A DNA stretch of 64,000 nucleotides from Lacihabitans sp. LS3-19. GTDB lineage: Bacteria; Bacteroidota; Bacteroidia; Cytophagales; Spirosomataceae. The first letter of the stretch is position 1; every line of letters begins with the position of its first letter. The translations under genes and the position numbers were made by a program. Below are positions 60,057-64,000 of the stretch, piece after piece. The stretch covers positions 1 through 64,000 of the forward strand of contig NZ_RJUA01000124.1 of assembly GCF_024343575.1 (NCBI RefSeq), in the 5' to 3' direction. The notes under the pieces are model-generated. The model saw only the letters and a list, made by a program, of their open reading frames with translations, did not search any database and had not been told where the DNA came from.

Positions 60057-61601
60057 TTACCAAGCGGCAAAATCTTTGAAAGTTTTTTGAATATTGTTTT
60101 CTGTCGGCTTCTTTTTAGCTTCCCAAGTAGCATTTAGTTCTAATGCTACCAAGCCTTTGAGGTTCATAGTAGCCATAAAATCATCTACTTTTTTTATAAA
60201 ATCTGCATTTCTACGGGCGGACTTTAAAGAATAGTCTCTTGCGAAAATATCTCCTTTTGTCTGAAGTTCATTTTTCTTTTCAATAACATAGTTTAGGCGA
60301 TCTATGAGGTCTTTCATAGATTTTCCAATTACCTCTGTAGCTTCTAAAGTGCCTATGGTAAGCACGGTAGTGCCTCCAAAGGTAGAAATAAGCCTTTGAG
60401 TATCAGGTTTGTTTTTTGTAAAAATAGATGATAAACCAGTAGTTGCACCAAGGGAAGCATTTACAACTGAACGTTGTTTTTTGCCTTTTTTAGATTTGTT
60501 GTAGGCTTTCTTTAGCTCTTCTTCTTTCTCTTTTAGTTGCTCCATCAATTCCCATGCTCTTTGAAGTGTCCCAAAGTACAAGCCATAATTTTTGGCGTCT
60601 GTTTCAGCTTCATTAATCGTGTTTTTTACAGTAAAGTATATTCGTTTTACCTCCCTTTTTTGAGTTTTATCTAAAACAAAGAAGTCTACGTAAAAACCAA
60701 GCGTGTCTTTTGGGTCTTGCACGAAATCATAGCCAGGCATCCAAATAAACTCATATTGATTATTGGTATTCTTTATTAAAGCTTTTTTTTCTATACCTGG
60801 TTGGTTTGTTAAAAAATCGAAAATCTCAATGTCATCTTCTCCGTTAGGATCCGTTAAATAAAACCGAATGTTTACATTTTCGTTTTCTTTGGTCGTAATG
60901 TGTTCATTTTTAGGAATAACCGTGATTTGTGGAGGCAAGTCCATCTGGGTAGCTTCTATTTTTAGTTTCCCTTTAGTTACTGTTTTGGCAGGTTGATCTT
61001 GAATAGAAAATTCAATATATATTGGTTTTTCTTTTAGACTTTTAAATTGATTCTGTGAAGGTTTCCAATTTATTTCGCCTATTGTACTCATATTCATGCC
61101 TTCAGGAAGGGTTTCTAAGTTGGGCACAAAAACTATCGGGTCAAGGTCTTCGTCATAAGCCAGATCATTATTGATAGTATAGGTATTAGCATTGTTGAAC
61201 TGCACATAAAAAGTCTTCAGTTCGTTTAATACTGGCGGTCTGTTGGTATGTTTTACATATATATCTAATGTGTTTGTTATTTGCTGCCCTTCTGTTGTTT
61301 TGGCGGCAACAATAATCTGAAAAAGTCGCTCAGATTCTATTCTATCTACAAGATTGTAATTTGGTGTCCATGAAAATTGACCACTGGAATCAAGTTCCAT
61401 TCCGATGATTTTTCCTTGCTGAATATTGAAACTGTACAAATTTTGGACAGAGTCAGGGCTAATGTTTAATTTGAATTTTATTTCTTTGCCCTCTATTGCT
61501 TGATTCCAGTTTAGGCTTTTCTGGATTTCTATTTTTGCTTCTTGGGCATTAGAATATAGTACTGAAAAAACAGAAAATATAATCAAAAAATACTTTGACA
61601 T
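60057..61601 (-). CDS. Exported protein with cadherin/Ig-like domains and helical C-terminus
   Basis: The protein has 514 aa with signal peptide MSKYFLIIFSVFSVLYSNAQ. Residues about 20-335 are three to four Ig/cadherin-like beta modules with the recurring motif of a putative Ig domain (GMELDSSGQFSWTPNYNL, GMNMSTIGEINWKPSQNQ, NQYEFIWMPGYDFVQDPKDTLGFYVDF, PPVLNEL). Residues about 340-514 are mainly helical with a charged coil (MEQLKEKEEELKKAYNKSKKGKKQR) and a small Gly/Ala/Thr-rich hydrophobic stretch. I do not recognise the C-terminal domain. It starts 7 bp after the stop of the 476-aa gene and is therefore its operon partner. Confidence 0.8.
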   Translation of the reverse strand: MSKYFLIIFSVFSVLYSNAQEAKIEIQKSLNWNQAIEGKEIKFKLNISPDSVQNLYSFNIQQGKIIGMELDSSGQFSWTPNYNLVDRIESERLFQIIVAAKTTEGQQITNTLDIYVKHTNRPPVLNELKTFYVQFNNANTYTINNDLAYDEDLDPIVFVPNLETLPEGMNMSTIGEINWKPSQNQFKSLKEKPIYIEFSIQDQPAKTVTKGKLKIEATQMDLPPQITVIPKNEHITTKENENVNIRFYLTDPNGEDDIEIFDFLTNQPGIEKKALIKNTNNQYEFIWMPGYDFVQDPKDTLGFYVDFFVLDKTQKREVKRIYFTVKNTINEAETDAKNYGLYFGTLQRAWELMEQLKEKEEELKKAYNKSKKGKKQRSVVNASLGATTGLSSIFTKNKPDTQRLISTFGGTTVLTIGTLEATEVIGKSMKDLIDRLNYVIEKKNELQTKGDIFARDYSLKSARRNADFIKKVDDFMATMNLKGLVALELNATWEAKKKPTENNIQKTFKDFAAW

Positions 61602-61607
61602 TTTTAT

Positions 61608-63038
61608 TTATTTTTTGGGTATTACAACGCAAGGAAAGCCAAACAGGCATCTATCTTTGATGAATTTTTCGACCTCCGCCGGCACGTGTTCTTCCCAGCC
61701 GACTTCCCCTTTTTGTATCAATTCCAACATATTATCAGTTTGGATATTTAGGTTCGATTTATTGTAGTGATAGATGTCCTCAATTTTGTTGTTGGCTATT
61801 AAGTACCTATATAAATCATTCAAGTGTGCAGGAGGATTAAACTTCATGCAATTCATGATAATATTGTTTCTCAAGGTTGGATAAACAAAGAGTTTAAGTT
61901 TACGACTAAACAAAGTGGCAAAAGATTCTAAAATTCCACCAGGTAGATTTTGGTAATTTTCTTCTGCAAAAATATACTCTAAGTTCGGATAGCCTATTAT
62001 CAATCCTATTTTGAGTTTTGTTATTTTAGAAAGGTAAGCTACTAGTTTATAGTACTCTACGTAATTGGTTATCATTACTGTTTGCCCTAATGCACACAAT
62101 ATGTCCACTCTGTCTAGAAAGTCTTTGTCATCAATACCTTCTTGGCCTTCTTCGAGGGAATGTAACGTAAGCTCAGACACTACAATCATTTTGCTTTCAT
62201 CCACATCAGGTTCTTGTACAAACTGTTTTACGCCATTTTCGAGCATATCTAGATGCACATTAATAACAGGTCTGAACCTACCTCTTAAAACCAAAATGTG
62301 TTTTTTGTAGAGCACATCAGATGGTTGAAGAATTTTTCCATCAGGACCAAAGAGGGCCAAGTCGCAGAAGCCATTTTTAACAAGCCTCAAACTCATTAAT
62401 CTACTATCTATTTTCTCAAAAGATGGTCCTTCAAATTTGATATAATCTATCTGAATTCTACCTTTTGTCATAGTGTCTCTTAGCGACTCTAATAGAACTT
62501 CAGGGTCTTGGTTATAATAAAAACAACCGTAAATTAAGTTTACACCAATTACACCTAATGCTTGCTGTTGAAGTAATGTATCATTATCAAGCATTCTGAT
62601 GTGCAAAATCACATCGTGGAATTCGCCGTTAGGTTCTAACTGAAATCTGCATCCCATCCAGCCATGCGGCTGATTGTTTTTATGGTAATTTAGAGTAACT
62701 ACAGTATTGGCAAAGGAGAAAAATTTAGTGCCATTTCCTCTTTGGTTGTGTAATCTTTCTATCAATAAATTGTACTCATGATCTAACATGCTTACCATTC
62801 GCTCTTCACAAACGTATCTGCCATCAGCCACGGGTCCATAGATAGCATCGGAAAAGGTCATGTCGTATGCCGACATGGATTTTGCTACTGTGCCTGATGC
62901 TCCGCCTGCTTTAAAAAATGCTGCAGCTACATCTTGTCCAGCTCCAATTTCGGCAAATGTGCCGTAAATGTTAGAATCAAGATTTATTTTGAGGGCTTTT
63001 TGATTGATACCTAAACCTAAATCATGTACGATAGACAT
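61608..63038 (-). CDS. Conserved ~480-aa protein of unknown function
   Basis: The protein has 476 aa, without signal peptide or membrane helix. The N-terminus has MSIVHDLGLGINQKALKINLDSNIYGTFAEIGAGQDVAAAFFKAGGASGTVAKSMSAYDMTFSDAIYG. The C-terminus has IIGYPNLEYIFAEENYQNLPGGILESFATLFSRKLKLFVYPT. Proteins of this kind are, as I recall, labelled 'TonB-dependent receptor' or 'nicotinate-nucleotide adenylyltransferase' in databases. The first label is contradicted by the lack of any signal or barrel, and I see no HxGH nucleotidyltransferase motif for the second. It is probably a cytosolic enzyme of unknown reaction, co-transcribed with the exported Ig-like protein gene 7 bp downstream. Confidence 0.75.
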   Translation of the reverse strand: MSIVHDLGLGINQKALKINLDSNIYGTFAEIGAGQDVAAAFFKAGGASGTVAKSMSAYDMTFSDAIYGPVADGRYVCEERMVSMLDHEYNLLIERLHNQRGNGTKFFSFANTVVTLNYHKNNQPHGWMGCRFQLEPNGEFHDVILHIRMLDNDTLLQQQALGVIGVNLIYGCFYYNQDPEVLLESLRDTMTKGRIQIDYIKFEGPSFEKIDSRLMSLRLVKNGFCDLALFGPDGKILQPSDVLYKKHILVLRGRFRPVINVHLDMLENGVKQFVQEPDVDESKMIVVSELTLHSLEEGQEGIDDKDFLDRVDILCALGQTVMITNYVEYYKLVAYLSKITKLKIGLIIGYPNLEYIFAEENYQNLPGGILESFATLFSRKLKLFVYPTLRNNIIMNCMKFNPPAHLNDLYRYLIANNKIEDIYHYNKSNLNIQTDNMLELIQKGEVGWEEHVPAEVEKFIKDRCLFGFPCVVIPKK

Positions 63039-63076
63039 AGAATATTGTTGAAGTTTTAAGGAAAATTGCTATAATG

Positions 63077-63084
63077 CAAATATA
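63077..63084 (-). promoter_or_regulatory. Bacteroidota -7 promoter element for the 476-aa gene
   Basis: The minus strand reads TATATTTG, an exact TAnnTTTG match 38 bp upstream of the ATG at 63036-63038. The remaining 185 bp to the M4 gene are AT-rich with nothing else recognisable. Confidence 0.5.
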
Positions 63085-63269
63085 ATATAATTTGTACTTT
63101 AGGTAGTAAAATAACTGCTTTTTGTCCTTTTTGTTGTATTTAAACTATAAATATTAATTATTTTCTTTAAATATATTATATTGTGAACTAATTGCATCTA
63201 ATAAAAATTTAATTATTGGAAATATGAAATTTATAATTAATTTGATATTTTCAGAAAAAATTGAAAATA

Positions 63270-64000
63270 ATGAAAAAAAATCTACTTCCTTTAGCTTTTC
63301 TATTATTTAGTGTTGGCTTGTCTGCTCAAAAAGGTTTTGAAAACAAGAAAAAATCGCCTGCGGGTGTTCCTGTTTCAGATGTTTTTGAGATAGTAAGTGC
63401 TAAAAACTCAAAGCAAAACTCTCCTCCAAAGTTTGCCATTGATCCGAAAGTAAATGGCAAAAAAATATTAAAAGATGAAACGTCAGGAGCGGTTATTTAT
63501 ATTAATAATCCCCTATATACCAGAGATATAAAGAATGCTAAAAAAAGTAGTGCTGAAATGTGCTATGGTTTTTTAAATTCTTTGAAAAACGAACTAAAAA
63601 TAACAAATGCACAAGACGAGTTTAGGTTAATTGCTGACGAAACTGACGACTTAGGGTTTCGACATATTAAATTAGAACAACACTATAAAGGGGTGCCTTT
63701 TTATGGCGGTGAGGCTGTAATTCATGCAAACAAAAATGGTGAAGCGGACTTTATGATGGGTAGGGTATTTCCTAGTCCGAGTGTTAGTACCGCACCGAAC
63801 TTAAGTGCCGATGCAGCTATTGCTTTAAGTCTAAAAGATCTAGGGAAGATTTCAATTGTTCAAAAAAATGGTGCGATTGGTAAGTTTCTGAAAATGGATC
63901 CAGATGTTGCCAGTTTAGTTATTATAAACGAAAATTCAAAGGACAGATTGGCCTATAATATCACGGTTAGGCCTAATATTCTTGAGCGTTGGGTGTATTT
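63270..64000 (+). CDS. M4-type (thermolysin-like) metallopeptidase, N-terminal part
   Basis: The frame opens at ATG 63270 and runs without a stop off the right edge (243 residues visible). A signal peptide (MKKNLLPLAFLLFSVGLSAQ) is followed by a propeptide of the FTP/thermolysin-propeptide type: FRLIADETDDLGFRHIKLEQHYKGVPFYGGEAVIHANKNGEADFMMGRVFP, then LSADAAIALSLKDLG and RLAYNITVRP. The zinc-binding HExxH domain would lie outside the window, so the peptidase call rests on the propeptide alone. In Bacteroidota such proteins usually continue into catalytic, fibronectin and sorting domains. Confidence 0.8.
   Translation, partial: MKKNLLPLAFLLFSVGLSAQKGFENKKKSPAGVPVSDVFEIVSAKNSKQNSPPKFAIDPKVNGKKILKDETSGAVIYINNPLYTRDIKNAKKSSAEMCYGFLNSLKNELKITNAQDEFRLIADETDDLGFRHIKLEQHYKGVPFYGGEAVIHANKNGEADFMMGRVFPSPSVSTAPNLSADAAIALSLKDLGKISIVQKNGAIGKFLKMDPDVASLVIINENSKDRLAYNITVRPNILERWVY

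Noticed and set aside
61608-63038. TonB-dependent receptor or nicotinate-nucleotide adenylyltransferase call for the 476-aa protein
   Set aside because: No signal peptide, plug, barrel strands or HxGH motif is visible, so neither name can be supported.

Overview
The window looks like a chromosomal segment of an AT-rich member of the Bacteroidota, probably order Cytophagales. The evidence is the gene families (DUF4270 lipoprotein, DUF5723 outer-membrane protein, LytS/LytTR two-component proteins, giant secreted Ig/FN3 proteins), the near absence of Shine-Dalgarno sequences, and repeated exact matches to the Bacteroidota -7 promoter element TAnnTTTG upstream of start codons. No tRNA, rRNA, CRISPR array, prophage or plasmid function was seen. 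The only mobile DNA is the N-terminal part of an IS transposase cut by the left edge.

Layout. 1-5.5 kb: IS fragment, aspS, a PspC-domain protein, a small membrane protein, a DsrE-like protein and two tandem pirins. 5.6-12.5 kb: a likely operon of secreted M14 peptidase, YtcJ-like amidohydrolase and trypsin-like protease, followed by an acyl-CoA synthetase. 12.7-18.1 kb: a sodium/solute symporter; an operon of OmpR-type two-component pair, DoxX-like protein and FKBP lipoprotein; and a PAS/HTH regulator. 18.3-39.1 kb, all on the plus strand: a periplasmic-propeller LytS-type kinase, its LytTR response regulator, a stand-alone LytTR protein, a secreted M43 protease-adhesin (1329 aa), a giant Ig/FN3 protein (2139 aa), a DUF5723 barrel with nine calcium-binding TSP3 repeats, and a PD40/coiled-coil/OmpA protein (1216 aa). 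39.2-46.7 kb, minus strand: htpG, a 4 x 88-bp repeat array, an alanine/glycine:cation symporter, folD, an MFS transporter, folB and a DivIVA-HhH protein. 46.9-56 kb: WD40 protein, PPTase, panC, M23 peptidase, glmS, DUF4270 lipoprotein, a GT5-half glycosyltransferase and an M61 peptidase. 56-64 kb: rpmH, rnpA, a small membrane protein, an S41 protease, tsaB, hpf, an operon of two poorly understood proteins, and the start of an M4 metallopeptidase.

The most unusual part is 18.3-39.1 kb. A sensor/regulator set is followed by two huge exported proteins that share a C-terminal motif (ILLxPGF...A-IGGC, of the kind annotated as '3-coathanger stack') and by two envelope proteins of the barrel and OmpA-anchor type. 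The architecture is analogous to SprB/SprF plus a PorE-like anchor, but the families differ. I infer a regulated surface-adhesin assembly module. The individual domains are recognisable; their working together is inference.

Start codons were moved downstream of the longest possible ORF where a signal peptide, family length or a strongly coding N-terminus argued for it. Each such choice is stated in the entry.
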